Assembly (NCBI GenBank): GCA_016717325.1
Contig: JADKFV010000011.1
Location: 99,307-163,306, forward strand
Origin: Bacteroidota bacterium
GTDB lineage: Bacteria > Bacteroidota > Bacteroidia > AKYH767-A > OLB10
Length of the DNA stretch: 64,000 nucleotides
Reading direction: 5' to 3'
This document shows positions 28,238 to 37,770 of the stretch, piece by piece. Position 1 is the stretch's first letter; each line of letters begins with the position of its first letter. The notes under the pieces were generated by a model that was not told where the DNA came from, did no database searches, and saw nothing but the letters and a program-made list of their open reading frames with translations. A program made the position numbers and the translations under genes.

Positions 28238-30451
28238 ATGAATCAATTTTCAGCATCGTTTAAAACCAATCAAGTATTTAGCACTTCGTTTGCCTTCATC
28301 ATTTTGATTTTTATTTCCATTCAATCATATTCTCAAAATTGGTCGGCCGATGGGAATTCGCATTACCGTATGGAAAAAAATGAAATCAAACAATATAGCT
28401 TGCCACAAAATGTTGCCAGCGTTTTGATTTCAAACAAGCAACTCACCCCTGAAGGAAAATCAGCACCACTGCAAATTGATTATTTTGCTTTTTCGAACGA
28501 CCAACAGAAAGTTCTGCTATTTACCAATACGCAAAAAGTTTGGCGATTGAATACCAAAGGCGATTATTGGGTGTTGGAATTAAAAACAAATAGACTCTCA
28601 CAACTAGGCAAATCATTGCCTGCGGGCTCATTAATGTTTGCGAAGTTTTCGCCCGATGCAAAAGCGGTGGCTTATGTAAGTAATAATAATATTTATGTTG
28701 AAGACCTCACAACTTCAATCATTAAACCGCTTACATCAGATGGTTCGGTAACGTTGATAAATGGAACATTTGATTGGGCTTATGAAGAAGAGTTTTATTG
28801 CAGAGATGGTTTTCGCTGGAGCCCCGATGGTAAATCAATTGCTTATTGGCAAATTGATGCGAGTAGCATAAAAAAGTTTAACATGATTAATACTACAGAT
28901 TCCATTTATCCTCAACTCGTTCCTTTGGAATATCCTGTTGTAGGCGAAAATCCATCTTTGTGCAAAACAGGTGTGATAACAATTGCCGATGCAAAAACCA
29001 CATGGATTAATATTCCCGGAGTGGCCAATCAGAATTATATTGTACGCATGGAATTTATTCCTTCAACAAATAATTTACTCATTCAACAACTCAACCGTAA
29101 ACAAAATCAGAGTAAGCTTTATGTTGTAGAAGCATCAAATGGCAGCAGTAAGTTAATCAATCAGGAGTCGGACGATGCTTGGGTTGATGTATTTGTATCT
29201 GGTGAACCTTATGAGATTTACTACACCAATAATTTTACCTGGTTGAACAATAACAAAAGTATTCTTTGGGTATCGGAAAAAGATGGCTGGAGACATTTTT
29301 ATCAGATTTCACTGGATGGAAAATCGGAAACATTGATTACAAAAGGCAATTATGATATTATAGATTTTATGTATGCGGATGATATTAAAGGATATGTTTA
29401 CTTTCTTGCTTCGCCCGACAATGCTACACAGAAATATTTGTATCGTACCAAATTGAATGGCGCAGGCAAGTTGGAGTTGCTAAGTCCTGCATCAATGAAA
29501 GGCAATCACGACTATTCTTTTTCAACAAATGGTAAATATGCCTCACATAGATTCTCCAATCATTTTACAAAACCATCTCGCGAAATGATATTTGTCGAAA
29601 GCCAAAAACCATTGACCGAAAAAGAAGGAATACAAGCCAAAATAGATACACTTACCGAAAAACCCAAAACAGAGTTTTTTAAAATAACAACAAAAGATGG
29701 TGTTGAAATGGATGGCATGATGGTAAAGCCAAAAAATTTCGATCCTAATAAAAAATATCCTGTAGTGTTTTATGTTTACTCCGAACCTGCAGGTGTTACC
29801 GTTACCGATAGATATAATATCAGCAAGAACAGGCTTTATGATGGTGATATGGCCGGTGATGGTTATATTTATATTTCGCTCGATAACAGAGGAACCCCAG
29901 CGCCAAAAGGGCGGGCATGGAGAAAATCTATTTATCGTAAAATTGGAAAAATAAATATTTATGATCAGGCAATGGCTGCCAAAGAAATTTTGAAATGGAA
30001 TTTTGTTGATTCGTCAAGAATTGCTGTATGGGGTTGGAGTGGGGGAGGTACTGCAACATTAAACCTGATGTTTCAGTATCCTGAAATTTATAAGACCGGA
30101 ATTTCGATTGCTGCCGTAGCTTACCAACTTACTTATGATAACATTTATCAGGAGCGTTACATGGGATTGCCTCAGGAAAACATGGAAGACTTTGTAAGTG
30201 GATCGCCAATTACATACGCTAAAAATTTGCAAGGTAACTTGCTTTATATACATGGTACCGGTGATGATAATGTTCATTATCAAAATGCCGAAATGCTGGT
30301 CAATGAACTTATCAAGTACAACAAACAATTTCAGTTTATGCCATACCCTAATCGCACCCACAGCATATCGGAAGGTGAAGGAACATTCGAACATTTGTCG
30401 GCCTTGTACACAAATTATTTAAAAAAGTATTGCCCACCAGGAGGAAGATAA
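28238..30451 (+). CDS. Dipeptidyl peptidase IV, S9B family
   Basis: A secreted serine exopeptidase of 737 aa that removes X-Pro or X-Ala dipeptides. Signal peptide (cleavage near SYSQ), then the N-terminal DPP IV propeller with TFDWAYEEEFYCRDGFRWSP (the Glu pair that binds the substrate N terminus), and a C-terminal alpha/beta hydrolase domain. Catalytic triad: Ser601 in WGWSGGG, Asp677 in GTGDDNVHYQ, His708 in NRTHSISEG. WGWSGGG replaces the usual GWSYGG. Length and order match the Bacteroidota enzymes used for peptide scavenging. No neighbouring gene is clearly linked. Confidence 0.95.
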   Translation: MNQFSASFKTNQVFSTSFAFIILIFISIQSYSQNWSADGNSHYRMEKNEIKQYSLPQNVASVLISNKQLTPEGKSAPLQIDYFAFSNDQQKVLLFTNTQKVWRLNTKGDYWVLELKTNRLSQLGKSLPAGSLMFAKFSPDAKAVAYVSNNNIYVEDLTTSIIKPLTSDGSVTLINGTFDWAYEEEFYCRDGFRWSPDGKSIAYWQIDASSIKKFNMINTTDSIYPQLVPLEYPVVGENPSLCKTGVITIADAKTTWINIPGVANQNYIVRMEFIPSTNNLLIQQLNRKQNQSKLYVVEASNGSSKLINQESDDAWVDVFVSGEPYEIYYTNNFTWLNNNKSILWVSEKDGWRHFYQISLDGKSETLITKGNYDIIDFMYADDIKGYVYFLASPDNATQKYLYRTKLNGAGKLELLSPASMKGNHDYSFSTNGKYASHRFSNHFTKPSREMIFVESQKPLTEKEGIQAKIDTLTEKPKTEFFKITTKDGVEMDGMMVKPKNFDPNKKYPVVFYVYSEPAGVTVTDRYNISKNRLYDGDMAGDGYIYISLDNRGTPAPKGRAWRKSIYRKIGKINIYDQAMAAKEILKWNFVDSSRIAVWGWSGGGTATLNLMFQYPEIYKTGISIAAVAYQLTYDNIYQERYMGLPQENMEDFVSGSPITYAKNLQGNLLYIHGTGDDNVHYQNAEMLVNELIKYNKQFQFMPYPNRTHSISEGEGTFEHLSALYTNYLKKYCPPGGR

Positions 30452-30586
30452 TTACTACATGTAATTTGCTGGAGCAACATGTCATTGTGGTGTTGATATA
30501 CAAATCTGACTAGTTGTGACAGACTAAGAAACTAACAACTGAAATATTTTTTTTTAAAAGAAAAATACCATAGTTGAATTAAGTTA

Positions 30587-30594
30587 TACATTTG
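30587..30594 (+). promoter_or_regulatory. Candidate -7 box ahead of the ASK1-like gene
   Basis: TACATTTG is a full match to TAnnTTTG, 95 bp before ATG 30689. No -33 box at the usual distance was found. Confidence 0.3.
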
Positions 30595-30688
30595 AAAAAT
30601 AATTTGAAGCATATTAACTTCTTGCAAGTGTTTGTTTCATACTAACCACTTACTTTAATTTTAACTAAACCATTAATAATTTAAAAAT

Positions 30689-31957
30689 ATGAAAGACTAT
30701 AATTTTTGTTTTGTTGTGATTGGATTTGGCCAAAAACCAAGTTACGCCACAGGTGTTGTACGCACACTCGATTTGAATCAGACGTATACCAAACTTATAA
30801 AGCCTGTATTCGATGAGTTGGGAATAAAATGTCAACGTGCGTGCGATATGAATGTTACAGGTAGTATTGATCAGGTGATGATAAAGGCCATCAACGAATC
30901 GGATATTGTGATTTGCGATATTACTTGTCTCAATGCAAATGCTTTGTGGGAACTTGGTGTTCGTCATGCATTGAAAAAGCAACATACCATTCTTATTTCC
31001 GATTGGGCACATTTGAAGCCAACTCCTCCATTCGATGTGAGCCATCATGTTATACTTGGATATGAACATAGCCCCGAAGGAATTACAGATGACGAAGCTG
31101 CACGATTTAAAGCGGAACTAAAAAAACTTGTAGAGAATCTTGAAAACAATTTGCTTACATCCGATAGTCCTGTGCATGATATTTTATTTCCCGAGGCGGG
31201 TTCATTGTTTGGCAAAAAAGATGATGGGCCTCCTCTTGAACCTTTTTCATCCATCATGGACAAAGCCGAATCTGCCAAGAAAAAGAAAGACTGGGCACTG
31301 GCAATTTCTTTATTCGATAAAGCTAAAGAGTACACCGAAAAAAATCTTGCACCCAAAAGTGATCTTCCATTTATAGAATGCAGGCGTGCATTATGCACCT
31401 ACAAATCGAAACCGAACGATATATTTGTTTTGGCAAAAGCTATGGCCATTCTCGATGCACTTGCCCCAAAGGACACTACCGATGCCGAAGTACTTGGATT
31501 GAGTGGTGCCATTAATAAAAGAATATTTGAAATCAACGGTGATTTAAAATATCTCGAAGAATCGATATGGTATTACGACAGAGGATTTAGTCTTGTGCAA
31601 GATTATTACAATGGAATTAATGCTGCATTTATGCTTTATAATAAAGCCTCCGTTTTAAAAACCAAAGGCGATGATGAATGGGAAGATGCAAAGACCGATG
31701 CCGATTCGATGCGGAATAAAGTATTGAAGGCTTCGCTTGCACTTGAAAGCTCCGATACATTTAAAGAACGTGGCGATGCCGTTTGGGTGTTGTATACCAT
31801 TGCCGAGGCATACAATTATAAAGGTGATACAGAAAAGCAAGCAGCCTATGAAGCCAAGGCAAAAGAAGTTGCAACCGCCACAGGTGATGCCTTTGCCGAG
31901 AGTTCGTACGAAGAGCAAAAAGCAAAAATAGAAATCATAAAAACGAATTTGGGATAG
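30689..31957 (+). CDS. TRAFs-binding-domain (DUF4071/ASK1-like) TPR protein
   Basis: 422 aa with no signal peptide, so cytoplasmic. The N-terminal ~150 residues form a Rossmann-like domain with NFCFVVIGFGQKPSY, SDIVICDITCLNANALWELG and VRHALKKQHTILIS. This pattern resembles nucleoside 2-deoxyribosyltransferase/TIR-like folds and the domain called DRHyd at the N terminus of animal ASK (MAP3K5-type) kinases. A long helical part follows with TPR-like units (KKKDWALAISLFDKAKEY, YNGINAAFMLYNKAS, DAVWVLYTIAEAYNYKGD). There is no kinase domain. Possibly a stress or immunity sensor acting on nucleotides; this is inference from the family. Flanked by unrelated genes, so no partner is visible. Confidence 0.7.
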   Translation: MKDYNFCFVVIGFGQKPSYATGVVRTLDLNQTYTKLIKPVFDELGIKCQRACDMNVTGSIDQVMIKAINESDIVICDITCLNANALWELGVRHALKKQHTILISDWAHLKPTPPFDVSHHVILGYEHSPEGITDDEAARFKAELKKLVENLENNLLTSDSPVHDILFPEAGSLFGKKDDGPPLEPFSSIMDKAESAKKKKDWALAISLFDKAKEYTEKNLAPKSDLPFIECRRALCTYKSKPNDIFVLAKAMAILDALAPKDTTDAEVLGLSGAINKRIFEINGDLKYLEESIWYYDRGFSLVQDYYNGINAAFMLYNKASVLKTKGDDEWEDAKTDADSMRNKVLKASLALESSDTFKERGDAVWVLYTIAEAYNYKGDTEKQAAYEAKAKEVATATGDAFAESSYEEQKAKIEIIKTNLG

Positions 31958-32215
31958 CACATGTTTTTATTTGCATTGTTTGGGAAATGATTTTTTCACC
32001 GTTTCATATTTGTTTAAAAATGTTTTTACAATATTGTATCTGGCAGATCATCTTTAATAACGAAATAGAGTCATGCTCCCTTCAATCCAACATTAAATCT
32101 TCAAGCTTTGGCAAATTACTGTTTCCATTATAGTCCTTAATAACGGTAAAAAAAAGTGCGATGAATTTCTAAAAATTAAAAAGTGAAACTATTGTTGACA
32201 GGAAGAAACCATCTG

Positions 32216-32956
32216 TTATTTTATCCCCTTGCCAAAAGAAGTAAGAATGCTTATCCGGTAAATATTTCTATCGAAAAAATAAGTTGACTTTGTATTGGCC
32301 AGATAAAATTTAAAATAGCATAATTCGAGATTTACATTTTTATTTAAAATGAAACTAAGATTTGCGCCCAATCGGTTTTGGTCAAAAACGTTCACCGTAA
32401 TCTCTTTATCGGAGTTTAGCATAACTTCGTTCCATGCCGACAGAGCAATATTAAAATTGTTTTTAGTATAAAGTATTCGTTCAACAGATAAGCGAAAACG
32501 GTGGCGAATAATCCAATCGTTTTGTGAAGTTTGGTTGAGTCCAAAATAACGTTGCTCGCATTGATACCGTTCAGAAATTTTGTATTTGCCAATCATGCCT
32601 GAATAATTTACTTCCTGATAATGACGCAGCTCTTTGGTATAAATTTTTTCGGTATAGAATTCATCATTGGGATATGTTTGAAAATAACAAAACCCTAAGC
32701 CTGTTTCAATTCCCGATTTCCATTTATATTTTGCTACAGTGCGTATTAATCCCTGATTGATTTTCGAGTTGCTCAAAAATCTGCGTTGTTCTGCTTCGAT
32801 ATAAATAGTAATATTTTTTGCAGTCTTGTATGTACTTGCCAACCTATACCAATACAGATTTTGATGGGTGTTATTTTTTTTTTGCGCCAGCAAGCATGAA
32901 CTTGCAAAAAGCAACAATACTGGAATTGTATTTTTAAGTGTAAATCTAATCGACAT
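32216..32956 (-). CDS. DUF2490 outer-membrane protein
   Basis: 246 aa with an N-terminal signal (cleavage near LLAQK) followed by alternating beta strands (WYRLASTYKTAKNITIYIEAEQR, RHRFRLSVERILY, LGANLSFILNKNVNLELCYF) typical of the DUF2490 beta-barrel family. Function unknown. It is a single gene reading away from the carbonic anhydrase terminator. The coding direction and length are well supported, the role is not. Confidence 0.75.
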   Translation of the reverse strand: MSIRFTLKNTIPVLLLFASSCLLAQKKNNTHQNLYWYRLASTYKTAKNITIYIEAEQRRFLSNSKINQGLIRTVAKYKWKSGIETGLGFCYFQTYPNDEFYTEKIYTKELRHYQEVNYSGMIGKYKISERYQCEQRYFGLNQTSQNDWIIRHRFRLSVERILYTKNNFNIALSAWNEVMLNSDKEITVNVFDQNRLGANLSFILNKNVNLELCYFKFYLANTKSTYFFDRNIYRISILTSFGKGIK

Positions 32957-32968
32957 AAATGAAAAAAT

Positions 32969-33004
32969 ATTTCCGGCAAATATGGTGATATATTTGCCGG
33001 AAAT
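32969..33004 (-). terminator. Strong terminator for the carbonic anhydrase-SulP operon
   Basis: A perfect 15-bp stem (ATTTCCGGCAAATAT with its complement) and 6-base loop lie 32 bp after the carbonic anhydrase stop. On the minus strand the stem is followed by TTTTTTC. Confidence 0.85.
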
Positions 33005-33035
33005 TTCTAATCGAAAAAAATCGATTTTATTTTTT

Positions 33036-33665
33036 CTAAGTGTATACTTCTTTAAAGAAATCTACCTTACCGCTATTCACGCTGTAAACTGCGCCTGCAA
33101 TTGCAATTTCTTTGTTCTTCAGTTTTTCTCTGATGATGGAGCTTCTATTTACAATTTCTTCAATAGAGTGTGCAACGTTTGCGTAGGATAAGTTATCATT
33201 ATCTAAAAATGATGAAACTCCATTTGTGTAATGGTCGCATTTTTCGATGGCAGGTTTTATTTTTTCGAGCAAGTTACTCAAGTGGCCAAGTTGCACATTT
33301 TGGTGAGCCCCTTTTATTGCACCGCATGATGTGTGTCCAAGAACTAAAATAATTTTGGAACCAATTACAGCAGTAGCAAATTCTACACTGCCTAATATAT
33401 CATCGTTTATGATATTGCCTGCAATGCGAATGCTAAACACGTCACCAAGGCCCTGATCGAATATAAGTTCTACCGATGTGCGGCTATCCATGCAACTTAT
33501 AATAGCTGCAAATGGAAATTGTCCCTCACGGGTGTCGTTTGCCTGAGCAAGCAAATCGCGGTTCACTTTCAGATTATTTGTAAATCGTGCATTGCCTTCT
33601 TTTAGCAATTGCAAAGCCATTTCTGGCTTTAAATTTTGTTGAGATAATGATGTGTGAACTCTCAT
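33036..33665 (-). CDS. Beta-class carbonic anhydrase
   Basis: Interconverts CO2 and bicarbonate. 209 aa with zinc ligands Cys and Asp in ISCMDSR and His/Cys in LGHTSCGAIKGA; FSIRIAGNIINDDILGSVEFA is family-typical. It is 14 bp downstream of the SulP transporter gene and shares its terminator, so the pair probably handles bicarbonate uptake and equilibration. Confidence 0.93.
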   Translation of the reverse strand: MRVHTSLSQQNLKPEMALQLLKEGNARFTNNLKVNRDLLAQANDTREGQFPFAAIISCMDSRTSVELIFDQGLGDVFSIRIAGNIINDDILGSVEFATAVIGSKIILVLGHTSCGAIKGAHQNVQLGHLSNLLEKIKPAIEKCDHYTNGVSSFLDNDNLSYANVAHSIEEIVNRSSIIREKLKNKEIAIAGAVYSVNSGKVDFFKEVYT

Positions 33666-33679
33666 TTTTTTTATTTTTA

Positions 33680-35308
33680 TTAATCTATTATATTTTGTTT
33701 TTTAAGTTTTTTAATCGCTTCGTCTTGCGTTAGTTTTGTTTGTATTACATTACCATTTCTTTCGAGGGTAATGTGCTCGGTATTCGTAATTTTATAATCT
33801 TCTTTAAAACCCGTAAGAGTTAAGTCAATGTTCTTTTCTTTCACTGTGCTTACCTTAAATTCTTTCATTACTTCCAAAACATCATAGTCTATATACGAAG
33901 TGTTAGTAGCATCTATAGTGAGTTTGCTACCAGACGGAATCATTTGCAGTGTAAGTTTTATAGCAGCTTTATTTAAAAACGATACTTCCTCCGACAATTC
34001 AATTTTTATTTTGTCGCCATCGCTAAATTTTTCGCTATGAAAATAATAGGTGTTCTTGATGTTGCCCCGCAAAATGGCAATAACACTCACTGCCATTCCA
34101 ATGCCTACGCCCGTCAATAAATTGGTGAATACTATCGCAATCACTGTCACTAGGAATGGCACCCATTGATATTTTCCCTTGGCAAAATATTCTTTAAACA
34201 CACTTAGGTTGCAAAGTTTGTAGCCTGTAATCAACAATATTGCAGCAAGGCTCGTAAGTGGTATCTGATTCAACACTAATGGAAATAGACCTGCACCAAT
34301 AAGAAGTAAAAAACCGTGAGTGATAGTAGAAACTTTGGTCGTGCCACCACTATTCACATTAGCCGATGACCGCACTATTACCGAAGTCAGAGGCAATCCA
34401 CCAATCAAACCACTGCACATATTTCCAACGCCCTGTGCAATCAATTCGCGATTGGTGGGGGTTACAGATTTTGTTGGATTCATTTTATCGGTTGCTTCTA
34501 TGGTGAGCAATGTTTCTATAGATGCCACAATTGCTATAGTAACAGCAACAACCCAAACCGCGGGATTTAATATTTGCGAAAAATCGGGAAGGGTGAATTG
34601 ATTAACGAACGCTGTAAAATTTTCGGCTACAGGTAATTGCACTAAATGTTCGGTGCGTATGATGAATGCTTCGAGTTGAAGAATCTCGAAAATCTTATTT
34701 CCCATTACGCCAACAATCACTCCCAATAACGCTCCGGGAATCAACTTTATAGGTTTATATTTATCCCAAATGATAATGGCTAGTATGGAGGCTATTCCAA
34801 GCACTGTAGCCCCCGGATGAATGTTATTAAGCATTTCGAAAAGAAACGAAAATGAATTGCTGCCGGTATTTTGCAAAAAACTTTCACTGCCTTCGTTTTC
34901 TTTATCGTATCCAAAAAAGTGTGGCATTTGCTTTAGGATGATGATGATACCAATAGCAGTAAGCATGCCCCTAACTACATTTGAAGGAAAATAATGGGCT
35001 ACTACACCGGCTTTTATAATTCCCAAAAGCAGTTGAATGGCGCCTGCTAAAACTACAGCAAGCAAAAAAGTTTCGAAGGCTCCCAATTGCGTAATGCCTG
35101 CTAAAACTATGGCAGTGAGACCTGCCGCAGGCCCTGTTACACTGATGGGCGACTTACTGATAATGCCGACAACAATGCCACCTACAATACCGGCAATAAG
35201 CCCCGAAAACAATGGTGCACCAGAGGCCAATGCTATACCCAAACATAATGGCACAGCTACAAGGAATACTACAATTCCTGCGAGAAGATCTTTGTTGTTA
35301 AATTTCAT
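33680..35308 (-). CDS. SulP family anion transporter with STAS domain
   Basis: About 542 aa. A 10-12 helix SulP core with VFLVAVPLCLGIALASGAPL at the start, VTGPAAGLTAIVLAGI, the ESLLTI-like SIETLLTIEATDKMNPTKS segment and a C-terminal STAS domain (KLTIDATNTSYIDYDVLEVM). The start is set at ATG 35308 (MKFNNKDLLAGI); the in-frame ATG at 35344 would add a polar leader. Coupling to carbonic anhydrase points to bicarbonate, as for BicA-like proteins, rather than sulfate. This substrate is inferred from context. Confidence 0.88.
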   Translation of the reverse strand: MKFNNKDLLAGIVVFLVAVPLCLGIALASGAPLFSGLIAGIVGGIVVGIISKSPISVTGPAAGLTAIVLAGITQLGAFETFLLAVVLAGAIQLLLGIIKAGVVAHYFPSNVVRGMLTAIGIIIILKQMPHFFGYDKENEGSESFLQNTGSNSFSFLFEMLNNIHPGATVLGIASILAIIIWDKYKPIKLIPGALLGVIVGVMGNKIFEILQLEAFIIRTEHLVQLPVAENFTAFVNQFTLPDFSQILNPAVWVVAVTIAIVASIETLLTIEATDKMNPTKSVTPTNRELIAQGVGNMCSGLIGGLPLTSVIVRSSANVNSGGTTKVSTITHGFLLLIGAGLFPLVLNQIPLTSLAAILLITGYKLCNLSVFKEYFAKGKYQWVPFLVTVIAIVFTNLLTGVGIGMAVSVIAILRGNIKNTYYFHSEKFSDGDKIKIELSEEVSFLNKAAIKLTLQMIPSGSKLTIDATNTSYIDYDVLEVMKEFKVSTVKEKNIDLTLTGFKEDYKITNTEHITLERNGNVIQTKLTQDEAIKKLKKQNIID

Positions 35309-35438
35309 TTTTTGTCGTTGTTGCGCAAAAGAAAGCATCACCACTTGGCTGCAAATGCTTAATATTTTACTTTTATTTTATTATTAAATTGAAGGAAATA
35401 AATATGTGCTATTTTTACGAAAGCACAAACAGAAATGT

Positions 35439-35747
35439 TTAGAAATTTAATTCGGGAGGGGGTGAATCAATTTTACCGAAGTGAGTTGTGGAACAAAAAA
35501 AGTAATGAAATAAATTTTGTGATACTGAACTATAAAGGGTGTTGGTATAGTTTGCAAGTAAAACTTCTTTACTGTCTTCTTCTGGTTTTTCTTTCTTTTC
35601 CGATTTCGAATTTTCTTCAACCGATTTTGCTTTTACATCAATTGTTTCAATGTCTCCAAAGCTTTTGTTTAAGCATAAAATTATATCATCGGCTGTAAAA
35701 GCAGTGATGATGATGAAGAGTAAAAACCTGAGAAATGCGCTTTTCAT
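35439..35747 (-). CDS. Small hypothetical secreted protein
   Basis: 102 aa: a hydrophobic N-terminal signal (FLRFLLFIIITAF), a highly charged Lys/Glu-rich middle (about residues 40-63), and a C-terminal tail ending KIDSPPPELNF. The overall plan (signal, charged linker, aromatic region, PPxx tail) resembles the small protein at 60530-60898, but it lacks that protein's cysteine motif. It is upstream of and in line with the SulP gene, separated by 130 bp. No family recognised. Confidence 0.5.
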   Translation of the reverse strand: MKSAFLRFLLFIIITAFTADDIILCLNKSFGDIETIDVKAKSVEENSKSEKKEKPEEDSKEVLLANYTNTLYSSVSQNLFHYFFCSTTHFGKIDSPPPELNF

Positions 35748-36072
35748 AATTTCAATTACAGTATGAACAAATTACTTTAAGTGTTTTTTTATCTGACTGT
35801 TATTTTAAAAACTTCTATTTTTCTGCGGATGCAAAACTAAACTAATAATTTTTCGCCTTTTATTTGTTTGATGAATTTCTGAAAATGAATGCTAAAGGAA
35901 TGTTAAGGCCACTTTTAAGAATTTTGACGATACAATAGTTTAGCATTACGCACAAAAAGTGAAATCGAACAAAGAGAACATCCGATAAACAAAAACCTGG
36001 CATAAATAAATATCGCTTTGCAAAATAAATTGTGATGCGCCATCAGAAATAAATAAATGGCTTGTAAAAATA
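35748..36072. other. Intergenic region, nothing identified
   Basis: 325 bp of AT-rich sequence between the small secreted protein and guaB, which both read leftward. No hairpin terminator, promoter box or coding frame convincing enough to report was found. Confidence 0.4.
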
Positions 36073-37545
36073 TTACCGCTTATAATTGGGTGCTTCCTTT
36101 GTAATCTGAATGGAGTGTGGGTGGCTTTCATTTATGCCGGCAGTGGTAATACGAATAAATTGAGCTTGCTGCAGTTGTTCAATATTTTTTGCACCACAGT
36201 AACCCATGCTTGCGCGCAGCCCTCCTTTAAGTTGATACATTTCTTCGCTCAGGGTTCCCTTGTAAGGCACACGGCCCACAATTCCTTCGGGCACAAGCTT
36301 TTTTATATCGTCTTCCACATCCTGAAAATATCTGTCTTTGCTTCCTTCGCGCATTGCTTCAATACTTCCCATGCCACGGTAAGATTTAAATTTGCGGCCT
36401 TCGTAAATTATGGTTTCACCTGGCGATTCTTCAACACCTGCAAACATGCTTCCTATCATTACCGTATGTGCACCGGCTGCCAGGGCTTTTGCCACATCGC
36501 CCGAGTAACGTATACCACCATCGGCAATTACAGGTATGCCGCTACCTTTGATGGCCTGTGCTACATTGTGCACAGCAAATAATTGCGGTACACCAACGCC
36601 AGCCACAATTCGTGTGGTGCAAATACTTCCCGGTCCTATTCCTACTTTCACAGCATCGGCACCTGCTTTTACAAGTGCTTTGGCAGCATCACCGGTAGCA
36701 ATGTTGCCACACACCACATCAAGGTGTGGATATTTTTTCTTCACCGTTCGTAATGCATCGAGCACACCTTTGCTGTGTGCGTGAGCTGTATCTATAGATA
36801 TGGCATCAACACCAACATTTACAAGTGCCTCTACCCGTTGCAGCATATCGGCAGTAATACCCACAGCAGCAGCAACACGCAGGCGGCCAAGTTTATCCTT
36901 ACAAGACTCTGGTCGCGATTTAAATTTTATAATATCCTTATATGTAATCAGACCAATGAGTTTATTATTTTTGTCTACAACAGGCAGTTTTTCGATTTTA
37001 TATTTCATCAAAATAACTTCGGCCTTCTGTAAATTTGTAACTCCCGTTACAGTAACAAGATTTTCTTTTGTCATCACTTCGGCTACGTTACGTTTCATAT
37101 CGCTTTCGAAACGCAAATCGCGATTGGTGAGTATACCCACAAGAAGTTGTTTATCGTCAACTATTGGAATACCGCCAATTTTATTTTCCTTCATTATGAG
37201 TAATGCCTGGCCAATGGTAGCATCTTTGTGCAGCGTGATAGGGTCCTGTATCATGCCGCTTTCGCTGCGCTTTACCTTGCGCACTTCGGCAGCCTGCGCT
37301 TCTATCGACATGTTTTTGTGCAGCACTCCTATGCCACCTTCCTGTGCAATGGCAATGGCCAATGCCGATTCGGTAACTGTATCCATAGCAGCCGAAATAA
37401 ACGGAGCATTGATGCGAATGTTTCTTGTGAAAATGCTCGAAAAATCAGTGTCGCGCGGCAGCACTTCGCTGTATGCAGGCAACAACAATACATCATCGTA
37501 AGTGAGACCTTCGTTTATAAATTTTGGGAGAGATTTTTTTGCCAT
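36073..37545 (-). CDS. guaB: IMP dehydrogenase
   Basis: NAD-dependent oxidation of IMP to XMP, the committed step to GMP. 490 aa: catalytic barrel start NEGLTYDDVLLLPAYSEVLP, two CBS domains inserted at about residues 95-210, the loop with the catalytic Cys in GIGPGSICTTR, and the flap near GMGSIEAMREGSKDRYFQ. ATG 37545 (MAKKSLPKF) is chosen: an earlier in-frame ATG at 37572 would lie inside the promoter box. The gene is intact. Confidence 0.96.
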   Translation of the reverse strand: MAKKSLPKFINEGLTYDDVLLLPAYSEVLPRDTDFSSIFTRNIRINAPFISAAMDTVTESALAIAIAQEGGIGVLHKNMSIEAQAAEVRKVKRSESGMIQDPITLHKDATIGQALLIMKENKIGGIPIVDDKQLLVGILTNRDLRFESDMKRNVAEVMTKENLVTVTGVTNLQKAEVILMKYKIEKLPVVDKNNKLIGLITYKDIIKFKSRPESCKDKLGRLRVAAAVGITADMLQRVEALVNVGVDAISIDTAHAHSKGVLDALRTVKKKYPHLDVVCGNIATGDAAKALVKAGADAVKVGIGPGSICTTRIVAGVGVPQLFAVHNVAQAIKGSGIPVIADGGIRYSGDVAKALAAGAHTVMIGSMFAGVEESPGETIIYEGRKFKSYRGMGSIEAMREGSKDRYFQDVEDDIKKLVPEGIVGRVPYKGTLSEEMYQLKGGLRASMGYCGAKNIEQLQQAQFIRITTAGINESHPHSIQITKEAPNYKR

Positions 37546-37569
37546 AACACATTTTGGTTTATTGGCGTG

Positions 37570-37577
37570 CAAAGGTA
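37570..37577 (-). promoter_or_regulatory. -7 promoter box of guaB
   Basis: On the minus strand TACCTTTG followed by C is a full TAnnTTTG match. It sits 25 bp before ATG 37545, giving a short leader. Confidence 0.6.
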
Positions 37578-37770
37578 ATTAAAATTGGCAAAGTTTAAGA
37601 GTTCAAAAGTTTAAGAGTTCAAAGTTGTGAAAGTTTGGAAAGTGGGAAAGTTGCGAATGTTTAAAGTTTTCAAAGTTGAGAAATTTCAAGAATTTAAGAG
37701 CCCCGACACTTCGGTCGGGATGTCGACCAAAGTTTCGGTATTCAATTGTTTACAAAATTTTCGCGATGCT

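Noticed and set aside
35946..36131. 61-codon minus-strand frame at the end of guaB
   Set aside because: Overlaps the guaB 3' end in another frame and has no supporting features.
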